A DNA stretch of 64,000 nucleotides, from NCBI GenBank assembly GCA_016795205.1, contig JAEUHZ010000061.1:62001-126000 (forward strand). Reading direction: 5' to 3'. Source of the DNA: Planctomycetota bacterium (GTDB taxonomy: Bacteria > Planctomycetota > UBA1135 > GCA-002686595). The translations under genes were made by a program, and so were the position numbers. The notes below the pieces were generated by a model, which saw only the letters and a program-made list of their open reading frames with translations, ran no database searches and was not told where the DNA came from. Each line of letters starts with the position of its first letter. The stretch's first letter is position 1. Below are positions 11,179 to 20,702 of the stretch, one piece after another.

Positions 11179-13097
11179 CAGCGTCCCTCCCCGGGCGTGA
11201 GCAGGGGCTCGAGGAACAGCCGCGCGCCCCAAGCCGTGCGGTACGCGCCGTCCGCGTTGAGCACCTGGAGCCGGTGGTTGCCGGCGTCGATCGCCACGAG
11301 GCCGCCGTCCGGGGTGCGCGCCAGCCCCGCCGGGCGGAACCACTCGCGCCGTCCGAGGCCCGGCAGGCCGCCGGCCGAAAGCAGCGCGAGCGGCCGGCCC
11401 TCGGAGTCGAGCCGCGCCAGCGCGTGCGCGTCTTCCAGCGCGACCCACAGGCCGCCCGCGTCCGCCGCCGCGAGCCCGCGCGGCCGCGCGTCGGCGCCCG
11501 AGGGGCCCGCCACGGAGAACGCGCCGGCCGGCGCGCCGTCCGGGTCGAAGGCCTGCAGCTTGCGTCCGCGCGCATCGGCGACGAACACCGTGCCGTCCGC
11601 GGCGACGACCAGCCCCGCGGGTTCCAAGAGCTTCCCCGGCCCCGTGCCGGGCTCGCCCAGCGCGCGCACGAAGGCCCAGTCGCCGTCGAACACGAGCACG
11701 CGCCCGTTCGCGCGATCGGCCACGTGGAAGCGGCCGTTCGCGCCGAGTTCGATCGCGCCCGGCTCCGGAGGCCAGGGCGCGGCGGGGATGCCGGGCGCCT
11801 GCGCCAGGTCGAGCGAGCGCACGAAGCGCGCCATGTACGGATCGAAACGCAGCACACCCCCAGGCTCGTAGGCGAGCCGGTACTCCGACACGCGCTGGAG
11901 CAGGGGTTCCGTGATCCACACGCTGCGGCCGTCCGCGGCGAACTCCACGTCGGCCGGCGCGAGCAGCTTGCCCGCCTCCGCTCCGAAGCGACCGAAGCGC
12001 GTGATCTCGATCGGCGACGGGTGCGCGAGGTCGAAGATCGACACGGACGGGCTCGACGGCTCGAGCACGGCGAGCAGGTTGCGCGCAGCGTCGCACCCGC
12101 CGTCGTAATGCGCGGCCCCGGTGCGGTCCACGAGCGGCGGGTCGCTCGTCGGGTCGCCCTCGTCCCCGAAGACTTGGACGCGGCCCTCGGAACCCTCGAC
12201 GACCGCCACGAGGCGGCCGCGCACGTCGGTGGCCACGGCGCTGGGATAGTGCAGCTTCCCGCGGCCTTCGCGCGGGCGCACGGCATGCAGGCCCCACTCG
12301 TGGTCCGACTTGCCGTCCGCGTCGAGCACCTGCACGCGGTGGTTGTCGCGGTCCGCGACGAGCACGCGCGAGCCGTGCACCGCGACGCCGGTCGGCGCGT
12401 GGAACAGCCCGGCCCACGGTCCCAGGCCGCCGAACGCGCGGCCGAAGCTCCCGTCGGCTTCGAAGCGCGCCACGCGGTGGTTTCCGAGGTCCGCGACGAA
12501 CGCCCGGCCCTGGCCGTCGACCGCGACGTCGTTGGGTGCCAGCAACCCGCTCTGGTCCGTGCCGCGTCGGCCCAGCGCGCGCTCGAACTTCCCGTCCAGG
12601 TCGAACACCGCCACGCGGTGGTTGCCCGAGTCGGCGACGTACAGCCGGCCACCCGCGATGGCCAAGCCGCGCGGCTCGCGCAGCTCGCCGGGGCCCGCGC
12701 CACGCCGACCGATCTTGCGGCGCGTCGCGCCCGAGCCGTCCAGCACGACGACGCACTGCTCGACCGCGTCGGCCACCAAGACCTGGCCGTCGGGCGCGAT
12801 CGCGACGCCGTAGGGCTCGCGCAGCAGCCCCGGCCGCGCCTCGAGCACGAAGCGCGCGGCCGTGGAGCCGTCGGGCGCGATCGCGCGCAAGCTCCCAGCG
12901 TGGGTTTCGCTGACCCACAGCCGGCCTTCCAGGTCGAAGGCCGCGAAGGCCGGCGCCACCAAGCCCCCGTGCTCACGCCGGAAGTCGCCCCAGCGGACGC
13001 GCTCGCCGGATGCGCTCGGACGCTCCACGTCCGGCGCGGCCTGGGAGGGGAGGGGCGCCGCGAGGAGCAGGGCGCCGAGAGACGTGGCGGTCAGCAC
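11178..13097 (-). CDS. NHL-repeat beta-propeller exported protein
   Basis: The GTG at 13097 gives 639 residues beginning with a signal-like stretch (VLTATSLGALLLAAPLPSQA). The body is a chain of NHL blades marked by 'L-x-x-P-x-G-v-A-v', 'v-A-D-s-x-N-H-R-V-x-V-f-D' and 'G-x-G-P-G-x-L'. At least nine can be picked out (examples YVADSGNHRVAVFDLDGKF and LVADRDNHRVQVLDADGK). NHL propellers bind proteins or act as peptidyl or redox enzymes. No catalytic motif was seen here. The gene lies 14 bases after the P-type ATPase stop and overlaps the YtkA-like start. The start codon is uncertain because no purine-rich binding site precedes it. Confidence 0.82.
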   Translation of the reverse strand: MLTATSLGALLLAAPLPSQAAPDVERPSASGERVRWGDFRREHGGLVAPAFAAFDLEGRLWVSETHAGSLRAIAPDGSTAARFVLEARPGLLREPYGVAIAPDGQVLVADAVEQCVVVLDGSGATRRKIGRRGAGPGELREPRGLAIAGGRLYVADSGNHRVAVFDLDGKFERALGRRGTDQSGLLAPNDVAVDGQGRAFVADLGNHRVARFEADGSFGRAFGGLGPWAGLFHAPTGVAVHGSRVLVADRDNHRVQVLDADGKSDHEWGLHAVRPREGRGKLHYPSAVATDVRGRLVAVVEGSEGRVQVFGDEGDPTSDPPLVDRTGAAHYDGGCDAARNLLAVLEPSSPSVSIFDLAHPSPIEITRFGRFGAEAGKLLAPADVEFAADGRSVWITEPLLQRVSEYRLAYEPGGVLRFDPYMARFVRSLDLAQAPGIPAAPWPPEPGAIELGANGRFHVADRANGRVLVFDGDWAFVRALGEPGTGPGKLLEPAGLVVAADGTVFVADARGRKLQAFDPDGAPAGAFSVAGPSGADARPRGLAAADAGGLWVALEDAHALARLDSEGRPLALLSAGGLPGLGRREWFRPAGLARTPDGGLVAIDAGNHRLQVLNADGAYRTAWGARLFLEPLLTPGEGR

Positions 13098-13111
13098 GCC
13101 GGAGGAGGGTA

Positions 13112-15850
13112 TCAGGCCGCGCGCCGCTGTGCGCGCCGCTCGACGAGCTTCCAGCACTCCATGACCACGAGCACGGTGAACGCCAGCGCGATGGGCGCGA
13201 TCCAGTCCGCGGGCGCGAGCGGCGCGACGCGCAGGATCGGCTGGAGGAAGGGGACGTGCATCGCCAGGAGGTGGATGCCGAGCGCCGCGGGCACGCCCAG
13301 CGCGAGCACGCGGTTGCGGGCGAGGGAGACGGAAAACGCGGAGTCGCGCTCGGAGCGGCAGTTGAAGACGTGGACGTTCTGCATGAGCACGAACAGGAGC
13401 AGGAGCCGGTTGCGCGCGTACTCCTCCTCGATGCCGGCCGCGAGTTCCCACCACCAGAAGCCGATCGCGGTCGCGCCCATGGTCACGCCCGCGACCACGC
13501 ACTGGCGGATCATGCGTCCGTCGAAGAGGCCCTCCCGCGGCGGCCGCGGCGGACGCCGCATGGCGTGCGGCTCGCCGGACTCGAAGGCCAGCGCCACGTC
13601 CTGGATCCCGTTCGTGACCAAGTTGAGCCACAGGAGCTGCGCCGCGACGAGCGGCAGCGGCAGGCCCAAGAGCAGCGACAAGAGCACCAACGCGACCTCC
13701 GCCGCGCCGGTCGACACGAGCAGGTACGTGACCTTGCGGATGTTGTCGTAGGCATAGCGCCCTTCCTCGACGCCGGCCTCGATCGAGGCGAAGTCGTCGT
13801 CCGTCACGATCAAGGAGGCGGTGTCCTTGGTGACGTCCGAGCCGGAGCCCATCGCGACGCCGATGTTCGCGGCGCGCAGCGCGGGCGCGTCGTTCACGCC
13901 GTCGCCGGTCACGGCCACGTAGTGGCCCACGCGCCGCAGCGCCTCGACGATCTGGAGCTTCTGGAGCGGCGCGACGCGCGCGAACACGCGGCCGCCTCGG
14001 ACCAGCGTGTCGACCGCGTCCAGGCCGCGCGCAGCGGCAGCCTCCAACTCGCGGCCGGTCACGATTTCGAGCTCGGAGCGTGCGATGCCGACTTCGCGCG
14101 CGATCGCGAAAGAGGTCAGCGGGTGGTCGCCGGTGACCATGGCGACCTCGATGCCGGCCGCGCGGCACAGCCGGACCGCCTCGTGGGCTTCGGGGCGGGG
14201 CGGATCGATGAAGCCCACGAGCGCCAGCGCGCACAGCGGCGGAAGTGCGCGCCCGTCGAACGTCGCGGGCTCCTTCCCCGGGGCGTACTCGGCCTCGGCC
14301 ACCAGCAGGAAGCGGTGGCCCGACGAGGACAGCTCGTGAGCCTGCTGCTCGAGCAGCGCCGCGTCGAGCGGGACGCGGCCCTCCGCCGTCAGCATCGTGT
14401 CGCAGCGTGGCAGCAGCGTCTCGAGCGCGCCCTTGACCAGCACCCGCACGCGCCCGTCCTCGCGCACGGCCACGGCCGCGAACGCGCGCTCCGACTCGAA
14501 CGGGATCTGCCCCTCGACCTGGGCTGCGTCGCGCTCGGCGGCCGGGTCGAGGCCCAGCTTGCGGCCCAGCGCGAGCAGGGCGACGTCGACGGCGTCCCCG
14601 CTGTGCGCCCAGGCGCCGTCGGGGCCCTGCTCGAGCGTGGCCTCGTTCGACAGGAGCGCGGCGCGGGCCGCGCGGCGCGCGCGCTCGGCCGCGCTGGCCG
14701 AGAGCGGCTCGCCCGCGTCGGTCGTGACCACGCCCTCGCCGGAGTAACCCTCGCCGGAAACCGCCAGGTGCTCGCCCGACGGGAGGGCCATGCGGCGCAC
14801 CGTCTGGCGGTTCACGGTCAGCGTGCCGGTCTTGTCGCTGGCGATGAACGTGCAGCTCCCCAGACCCTCGACGGCCGACAGGCGGCGCACGATGACGCGG
14901 CGCCGCGCCATGCGGGTCGTGGCGATCGAGAGCGCCACCGTGACCGCGACCGGCAGGCCCTCGGGGATCGCGGACACCGCCAGGGCCACGGCCAGGAAGA
15001 ACACGTCCGCTCCCGGCATGCCCTTGGCGAAGGCCGCCAGGGCCACCACGGCGCTCGCGACCAGCACGACCACGCTGATCTGCCGCGCGAAGCGCTCCAT
15101 GCGCAGGACCAGCGGGGCCTTGACCGCGGCCGTGTCGGCCACGGTCCGGGCGATGTGCCCCACCTCGGTGCGCACGCCGGTCGCGACGACCAGGCCCGCG
15201 CCGCGCCCCGCGACGACCGTCGACCCGGCGAACGCCAGGCTGCGGCGGTCCGCGACGGGGACCTCGGCCGCGACCGGGTCGGTCTGCTTGGTGACGGCCA
15301 CCGACTCGCCCGTCAGGAAGGACTCGTCGACCGACAGGTCGCGCGCCTGCTCCAGCCGCATGTCCGCCGGGACGCGGTTGCCCGACTCGAGGAGCACGAC
15401 GTCGCCGGGGACGAGTCCGCTGGCGGGGATCGAGACCTCGCGGCCGTCGCGCCGCACGCGCGCGCGGACCTCGATCAGGGACTGCAGGCTGGCGGCGCCG
15501 CGCTCGGCCTTCCACTCCTGGAACGTCCCGAGCAGCGCGTTCAGCAGCACGACGACCAGGATGAAGCCCGCGTCCACCACGTCGTCGAGCGCGAAGGCGA
15601 CCGCCGCGGCCACGAGCAGGATGACGATCAGCGGGCTTTGGAACTGGTGGAGGGCGATCCTCCCGAGCGTGACCGCCGGCGGCGCGGGCAGCCGGTTCGG
15701 CCCGTGGCGGAGCAGGCGGCGTGCCGCCTCCTCCGCGTCCAGCCCGCGCCGGCGGTCGCTGACCTGCACGGCGCTGGCGACCGCGTCGATCGTGAGCGCG
15801 TGCCAGGCCGGCGCAGCCTCGGCCTCGGCCGTGTGTTCGCCGTCCGCCAT
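13112..15850 (-). CDS. P-type cation-transporting ATPase (Ca2+/PMR1-SERCA-like, P2 type)
   Basis: At 912 residues the length and order match P2-type ATPases: an N-terminal cation-ATPase domain, a TGES actuator motif (F-L-T-G-E-S), an IPEGLP helix-4 motif, the phosphorylated Asp339 in DKTGT, KGALE in the nucleotide domain, TGD, the hinge GDGVNDAP, and a C-terminal helix bundle. IPEGLP and the C-terminal T-N-G-I-Q-D-x-A-L-A-F-E fit calcium or related divalent-cation pumps. The ion cannot be fixed from sequence. The ATG start is 56 bases after the DUF2238 gene, and the downstream NHL gene begins 14 bases on, so these may share a transcript. Confidence 0.93.
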   Translation of the reverse strand: MADGEHTAEAEAAPAWHALTIDAVASAVQVSDRRRGLDAEEAARRLLRHGPNRLPAPPAVTLGRIALHQFQSPLIVILLVAAAVAFALDDVVDAGFILVVVLLNALLGTFQEWKAERGAASLQSLIEVRARVRRDGREVSIPASGLVPGDVVLLESGNRVPADMRLEQARDLSVDESFLTGESVAVTKQTDPVAAEVPVADRRSLAFAGSTVVAGRGAGLVVATGVRTEVGHIARTVADTAAVKAPLVLRMERFARQISVVVLVASAVVALAAFAKGMPGADVFFLAVALAVSAIPEGLPVAVTVALSIATTRMARRRVIVRRLSAVEGLGSCTFIASDKTGTLTVNRQTVRRMALPSGEHLAVSGEGYSGEGVVTTDAGEPLSASAAERARRAARAALLSNEATLEQGPDGAWAHSGDAVDVALLALGRKLGLDPAAERDAAQVEGQIPFESERAFAAVAVREDGRVRVLVKGALETLLPRCDTMLTAEGRVPLDAALLEQQAHELSSSGHRFLLVAEAEYAPGKEPATFDGRALPPLCALALVGFIDPPRPEAHEAVRLCRAAGIEVAMVTGDHPLTSFAIAREVGIARSELEIVTGRELEAAAARGLDAVDTLVRGGRVFARVAPLQKLQIVEALRRVGHYVAVTGDGVNDAPALRAANIGVAMGSGSDVTKDTASLIVTDDDFASIEAGVEEGRYAYDNIRKVTYLLVSTGAAEVALVLLSLLLGLPLPLVAAQLLWLNLVTNGIQDVALAFESGEPHAMRRPPRPPREGLFDGRMIRQCVVAGVTMGATAIGFWWWELAAGIEEEYARNRLLLLFVLMQNVHVFNCRSERDSAFSVSLARNRVLALGVPAALGIHLLAMHVPFLQPILRVAPLAPADWIAPIALAFTVLVVMECWKLVERRAQRRAA

Positions 15851-15906
15851 CCCGGTCGCGGATCGTAGCGGCGAGCGTGCGCCGATTCGCGCACCGATCC
15901 CGACGC

Positions 15907-16584
15907 TCAGCTGGCCGCGCGGCGCGCCGCCAGCGCCCGGATGTTCTGTTCGAGCGCCCGGCGCTGGAGGTCGGCGCCGCGTGCGCGCTGGAACGCGGCC
16001 AGCGTGCCCATCGCGCACAGCGCCCCGAGCGCCGCGAGCCCCATGTCCTTCTGCGCATCCCACTCGTCGCCCTGGGTTCCCAGGTAGGCCGTCCCCAGGT
16101 CGCCGCCGAAGACCTCGGCCGCGGCCCACTCGAGCAGCTCGTAGAGCGCCGAGAACGAGAGCGTCATCTGCACGGGCAGCCAGTAGCTCACGAACCCGCG
16201 AGCGTCCGCGACGCGGAGGAACAGCTCGCGCATGGGCACCGCGAGCAGCAGGCCGAAGGCGCAGTGCACCAGACGGTCGTAGTGGTTGCGCTCGAAGCCC
16301 AGGATCGAGTTCAGGGTGCGCCCGGTGACGGCCTGGAACCAGCGGTCGTAGGGCACCAACGAGTAGGTGTAGTGCGCGCCGACCTCGTGGAGCACGAGGA
16401 AGACGAACACCAGCCAGACGGAGAGGTCCGTGAGCGGCAGCGCGCGCCGCGTCGCCAGCAGGACGACGAGCGCCGCGACGAACAGCGCGTTCTCGACGGC
16501 CCACGTGTCGCGCTCGAGGGGGGCGATCCCCAGGATCACGAACAGCGCGAGCAGGATCGCAAGCAGCGTGGCGCGCAATCGCAT
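15907..16584 (-). CDS. DUF2238 (YjdF-like) integral membrane protein
   Basis: This 225-residue membrane protein has about six hydrophobic helices. The conserved features of the DUF2238/YjdF family are visible: H-E-x-G-A-H-Y-T-Y near residue 67, Y-D-R-W-F, then E-R-N-H-Y-D-R-x-V-H-C-A-F-G-L-L, and W-D-A-Q-K-D-M near residue 185. The biochemical function of the family is not established. It sits 107 bases past the end of argJ, and only 56 bases separate it from the P-type ATPase. A link with the pump is possible but unproven. Confidence 0.85.
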   Translation of the reverse strand: MRLRATLLAILLALFVILGIAPLERDTWAVENALFVAALVVLLATRRALPLTDLSVWLVFVFLVLHEVGAHYTYSLVPYDRWFQAVTGRTLNSILGFERNHYDRLVHCAFGLLLAVPMRELFLRVADARGFVSYWLPVQMTLSFSALYELLEWAAAEVFGGDLGTAYLGTQGDEWDAQKDMGLAALGALCAMGTLAAFQRARGADLQRRALEQNIRALAARRAAS

Positions 16585-16691
16585 GGCGTCGGGATGCGGC
16601 GCGGCGCGGAGGCCGGGCGGGCGCGCACGCTACCCGCGCGGACCCCGCCCGAGGAACCCCCGGCGTCGGCGGGCGCGGGCGGCCCGGCCGG

Positions 16692-17900
16692 TCACGAGCG
16701 GTAGTCGGCGTTGATCCGCACGTAGTCCGCCGAGAAGTCGCAGGTCCAGGCCTCGGCCGAGGCACTGCCCGCCGCCAGGTCGACGCCCAGCACGACCTCG
16801 TGCTTCTGGAGCAGGTGCAGGTGCGCGTCCTCCTCGTTCTCGGGGTGCGGCTTGCCGCCCGAGTAGACGTCCGCGTCGCCGATCCACACGCGCGCCGCGT
16901 TCGTGTCGAAGGTCACGCCGGCGCGCCCGGCGGCGGCCAGGATGCGGCCCCAGTTCGGGTCGCGGCCGTGCACGGCGGTCTTGGTCAGCGGGCTGGTCGC
17001 GATCGTGCGCGCCACGTGCGCGGCGGCGGCCTCGGTCGGCGCGCCGGTGACCTGCACGGTGACCAGGCGCGTGGCGCCCTCGCCGTCGGCCGCGATCAAG
17101 CGGCAGAGCTCCTGGGAGACGTCGACCAGCGCACTGGCGCAAGCGGCCTCCTGCGTGGGCGTCGCGGCCGGCCCGCGCGAGCTCCACAGCAGCACGGTGT
17201 CGTTCGGGCTGGTGTCCCCGTCGACCGTCAGGCGGTGGAAGCTCTGGTCGGCCAGACGCCGTAGCGCGGACGTCGCGTCCCGCGGCAGCGGGCCGTCCGT
17301 CACGAGGTAGGCCAGCATCGTGGCCATGTTCGGGTGGATCATCCCGCTGCCCTTGGCCACGCCCGTCACGCGGAAGGCGGGAGCGGACTTCTCCTCGACG
17401 AGCAGCGTGCGCACCTTGGGCACGAGGTCGGTGGTCATGATCGCGGTGGCGAAGTCGCCCAGGCCCTTCTCGTGCGCCGCAGCGCACAGCCCGGGCAGCG
17501 CGGCCATGATGCGCTCCGTCGGCAGCCGCGCGCCGATCACGCCGGTGCTCATGAACAGCACCTCCTCCGGCGGGCAGCCGACGAGCTCCGCCAGGGCGCG
17601 CTGCACGCGCCGTGCGTCGGCCAGGCCCTCCTCGCCCGTGGAGCAGTTGGCGTTGCCCGAGTTCACCAGCAGCGCCCGCACCCGGCCGCCGCTCTGCTCG
17701 AGCGATTCCCGGCACACGCTCACGTGCGCGCCCGTCAGTCGGTTCGTGGTGAACACGGCCGCGGCCGGGAAGGCCTCGGGGGCCAGGATCAGGCCCAGGT
17801 CCAGCTTGGTCTTGCGGGCGCGGATCCCGGCATGCACGCCCGCGGCCTTGAAGCCAGCCGGCAGCACCGGGCGCGCGTCGCTGGCGCGGGTCTCGTTCAT
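16692..17900 (-). CDS. argJ: Glutamate N-acetyltransferase / amino-acid acetyltransferase ArgJ
   Basis: ArgJ moves the acetyl group from N-acetylornithine to glutamate, recycling acetyl groups in arginine biosynthesis. Bifunctional forms also use acetyl-CoA. The 402 residues match the family. The autoproteolytic and nucleophilic Thr194 sits in G-M-I-H-P-N-M-A-T-M-L, preceded by K-G-S-G. NSGNANC lies at 80-86 and the H-G-R-D-P-N-W-G-R segment near residue 315. It is the last gene of the arginine operon. Its ATG overlaps the argH stop by four bases (ATGA). No argA is in this window, so ArgJ may supply both acetylation steps. That is inferred from gene content here only. Confidence 0.97.
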   Translation of the reverse strand: MNETRASDARPVLPAGFKAAGVHAGIRARKTKLDLGLILAPEAFPAAAVFTTNRLTGAHVSVCRESLEQSGGRVRALLVNSGNANCSTGEEGLADARRVQRALAELVGCPPEEVLFMSTGVIGARLPTERIMAALPGLCAAAHEKGLGDFATAIMTTDLVPKVRTLLVEEKSAPAFRVTGVAKGSGMIHPNMATMLAYLVTDGPLPRDATSALRRLADQSFHRLTVDGDTSPNDTVLLWSSRGPAATPTQEAACASALVDVSQELCRLIAADGEGATRLVTVQVTGAPTEAAAAHVARTIATSPLTKTAVHGRDPNWGRILAAAGRAGVTFDTNAARVWIGDADVYSGGKPHPENEEDAHLHLLQKHEVVLGVDLAAGSASAEAWTCDFSADYVRINADYRS

Positions 17901-19333
17901 CGCTCGTCGTCCTCGTCCTCGTCCTGGTCGAACGCCGGGTCCTCCGCGAGCTCCGCGACGATCGCTTCCTGCCAGCGCTCGACCTCGGCGCGCACGCGCG
18001 CGGGCGCCGTGCCGCCGATGCCGTCGCGGCGCGCCAGGACCGACTCGACCGAGAGCTCCTCGGAGAGGTCGAGCCGCGCCAGCTCCGGGACCAGGTCGGC
18101 GAGCAGGCCCTGGGAGAGCTCCTGGATCTCACAGCCGTGCTGGAGCGCGGCCAGCACGACGGCTCCCGCGCGCTCGTGCGCGGTGCGGAACGGAACGCCG
18201 CTCTGCACCAGCAGGTCGGCCAGGTCCGTGGCGTTCATCCCGCCCTTTCCGGCCGCCGCACGACAGCGATCCTCGCGATAGCGCACGTTGCGCACCAGGA
18301 TCATCGCGATCTCCACCTGCTCGATGACCGGGTGGATCCCCAGACTCAGCGCCTGCTTGTCCTCCTGCAGGTCGCGGTCGTACGCCATGGGCAGGCCCTT
18401 CAGCGTCGCCAACAGGCCGGTGAGCTCGCCGATGGCCCGCCCGCATTTCCCGCGCAAGAGCTCGAACCCGTCGGGGTTCTTCTTCTGGGGCATCAGGCTG
18501 GAGCCGGTGGCGATCGCGTCGGAGAGCTCCAGGAAGCCGGCCTCGTGGGTGGAGAAGAAGATCCAGTCCTCGGCCAGGCGCGACAGGTGCACGGAGATCA
18601 GCGAGCAGGCGAACAGGGCCTCCGCGAGGTGGTCGCGGTCGGACACGGCGTCGAGGCTGTTGCGCGTGGGTCCGACGAAGCCCAGATCGCGCGCGAGCTG
18701 CTCGCGATCGACGCGATAGGCCGTGCCGGCGAGCGCGCCGCTGCCCAGCGGACACGTGCCGGCGCGCAGCGAGCAGTCCTGTACGCGCGTGCGGTCGCGC
18801 TCCAGCATCTCGACGTAGGCCAGGGCGTGGTGCCCGGCGGTGATCGGCTGCGCGCGCTGCATGTGCGTGTAGCCGGGCAGCGGCAGATCCGCCGTGCGCG
18901 CGGCCAGGTCGACCAGCAGGACCTGCAGGTCGCGCAGGCGCTCGTCGAGCACGACGAGCAACTCGCGCAGGTGCAGCTTGAGGTCCGTCGCGACCTGGTC
19001 GTTGCGCGACCGGCCGGTGTGGAGGCGCTTCGCCAGGTCGCCGACGGCCTTCACGAGCTCGCCCTCGACGAGCGAGTGCACGTCCTCGGCCTCCGTTCCC
19101 GCGCAGGAGCCGGGATCCTCTTGCGCGCGCTGGAACAGGGCCTGCAAGGCCTCGGAGAGCCGCCGCGCCTCGTCCGCGGAGAGCACGCCGGCGCCGGCCA
19201 GGGCCTTGGTCCAGGCCACGCTGCCGGTGACGTCGGCCGCGAGCAGCTCGACGTCGTGCGGCAGGCTCTTCTGCCACTCGAAGAAGCGCGCGTCCGGCTG
19301 GCCCTCGAACCGTCCGCCCCACAGCCGCGTCAC
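17897..19333 (-). CDS. argH: Argininosuccinate lyase
   Basis: ArgH cleaves argininosuccinate to arginine and fumarate in the cytoplasm. The 478 residues carry the fumarase/aspartase-superfamily regions: HTGRSRNDQ, YTHMQRAQP, and the signature loop GSSLMPQKKNP with the catalytic Ser. The start is a GTG at 19333 (VTRLWGGRF), overlapping the argG stop as GTGA. That Trp-Gly-Gly-Arg-Phe opening is the normal start of the family. The protein ends in a short acidic run (DQDEDEDDER). It is co-transcribed and translationally coupled with argG upstream and argJ downstream. Confidence 0.97.
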   Translation of the reverse strand: MTRLWGGRFEGQPDARFFEWQKSLPHDVELLAADVTGSVAWTKALAGAGVLSADEARRLSEALQALFQRAQEDPGSCAGTEAEDVHSLVEGELVKAVGDLAKRLHTGRSRNDQVATDLKLHLRELLVVLDERLRDLQVLLVDLAARTADLPLPGYTHMQRAQPITAGHHALAYVEMLERDRTRVQDCSLRAGTCPLGSGALAGTAYRVDREQLARDLGFVGPTRNSLDAVSDRDHLAEALFACSLISVHLSRLAEDWIFFSTHEAGFLELSDAIATGSSLMPQKKNPDGFELLRGKCGRAIGELTGLLATLKGLPMAYDRDLQEDKQALSLGIHPVIEQVEIAMILVRNVRYREDRCRAAAGKGGMNATDLADLLVQSGVPFRTAHERAGAVVLAALQHGCEIQELSQGLLADLVPELARLDLSEELSVESVLARRDGIGGTAPARVRAEVERWQEAIVAELAEDPAFDQDEDEDDER

Positions 19334-20664
19334 GACCGCCCCCGGCCGGCGAGCACCGCCGTGCGCTTCCCGCCGGGCCGCGCGCCCTTGCCGCGCGCGG
19401 CCTTGGCACCCGCGGCCTTGGCGCTCGCGGACTGGGCGCCCGCGGGCTTGGTGCCGCGCGTCGCGGCCGAGCGCCGCACGCTGGCCGCCACCATGCCCGG
19501 CAGCCCGTAGAGCTTGACGAAGCCCTGGCTGTCGGCGTGGTCGAACGCGGCCGACGCGCCGAACGTGGCCAGCGACTCGCTGTAGAGCGAGAAGCGGCTG
19601 TGCGCCGCGATGGCTGTCGCACAGCCCTTGAAGAGTCGCACCTGGACCTCGCCCGTCACGACCTCGGTCGCCCGGGCGAAGAACGCGTCGAAGGCCTCGC
19701 GCGCCGGCGCGAACCAGCGGCCGGTGTAGACCAGGTCGGCGTACTCGGGCATGAGCTTCTCGCAGGCCCGGAACGTGTCGCGGTCGAGCGTCAAGGAACG
19801 CAGCGTGCGCAGACCCTCGAGCACGATCGTCCCGCCGGGGGTCTCGTACACGCCGCGCGACTTCATCCCGACCAGGCGGTTCTCGACGATGTCGACCCGG
19901 CCGACGCCGTGGCGCCCGCCGATCGCGTTGAGCTTCGCCACCAGCGCCTCGGGCGCCAGCGCCTTGCCGTCGAGGGACACGGGCACGCCCCGTTCGTAGC
20001 CCAGCGTGACGATCTCCGGCGTGTCCGGCGCGCGACGCGGATCGGTCGTGAGCACCCACACGTCGTCGGGCGGCGGGTTCGCGGGATCCTCCAAGGCGCC
20101 GCCTTCGTGGCTGATGTGCCACAGGTTGCGGTCGCGGCTGTAGATCTTGGTGCGCGACGCGCTGATCGGGATCTTGCGCGCCTCGGCGTAGTCGATCGCG
20201 TCCTCGCGGCTTCGGATCTTCCAGGTCCGCCAGGGCGCGATGATCTCGAGGTCGGGCGCCAGCGCCATGTAGGTGAGCTCGAACCGCACCTGGTCGTTGC
20301 CCTTGCCCGTGCAGCCGTGCGCGACGTACCGCGCGCCGACCTCGCGGGCGTACTCGACCTGGGCCTTGGCCAGGATCGGCCGCGCCATGCTCGTGCCGAG
20401 CAGGTAGCGGCCCTCGTACACGCTCATCGCGCGCAGGTTCGGCCACACGTAGTCCACCAGGAACTCGCGGCGCTGGTCGACGATCCGGCAGGACTTCGCG
20501 CCGGTCCGGCGGGCCTTCTCCTCCAGGCCCTTCAGTTCCTCCGGGCCCTGGCCCACGTCGCCGCAGACGGCGTGGACCTCGAGCCCGTGCTCCTCCTTCA
20601 GCCAGGGGATGATGATCGACGTGTCGAGACCGCCGGAGTACGCCAGGACGACCTTCTCGGCCAT
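19330..20664 (-). CDS. argG: Argininosuccinate synthase with basic Lys/Ala-rich tail
   Basis: ArgG joins citrulline and aspartate using ATP. The PPi-loop A-Y-S-G-G-L-D-T-S lies at residues 8-16. GCTGKGNDQVRFE and the ISHEGG segment follow, and the core ends near D-S-Q-G-F-V-K-L-Y-G-L-P at about residue 390. Beyond it lies an extra ~46-residue tail rich in Ala, Lys, Gly, Ser and Arg (KPAGAQSASAKAAGAKAARG...), which most ~400-residue ArgG proteins lack. The composition resembles histone-H1-like tails, though no function can be assigned. The core residues look intact. The gene lies 38 bases after argF and overlaps argH by four bases. Confidence 0.96.
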   Translation of the reverse strand: MAEKVVLAYSGGLDTSIIIPWLKEEHGLEVHAVCGDVGQGPEELKGLEEKARRTGAKSCRIVDQRREFLVDYVWPNLRAMSVYEGRYLLGTSMARPILAKAQVEYAREVGARYVAHGCTGKGNDQVRFELTYMALAPDLEIIAPWRTWKIRSREDAIDYAEARKIPISASRTKIYSRDRNLWHISHEGGALEDPANPPPDDVWVLTTDPRRAPDTPEIVTLGYERGVPVSLDGKALAPEALVAKLNAIGGRHGVGRVDIVENRLVGMKSRGVYETPGGTIVLEGLRTLRSLTLDRDTFRACEKLMPEYADLVYTGRWFAPAREAFDAFFARATEVVTGEVQVRLFKGCATAIAAHSRFSLYSESLATFGASAAFDHADSQGFVKLYGLPGMVAASVRRSAATRGTKPAGAQSASAKAAGAKAARGKGARPGGKRTAVLAGRGRS

Positions 20665-20702
20665 GGATGTGCCTTCGTTCGTGGGGGGATGAGGGCGGGG
20701 GG

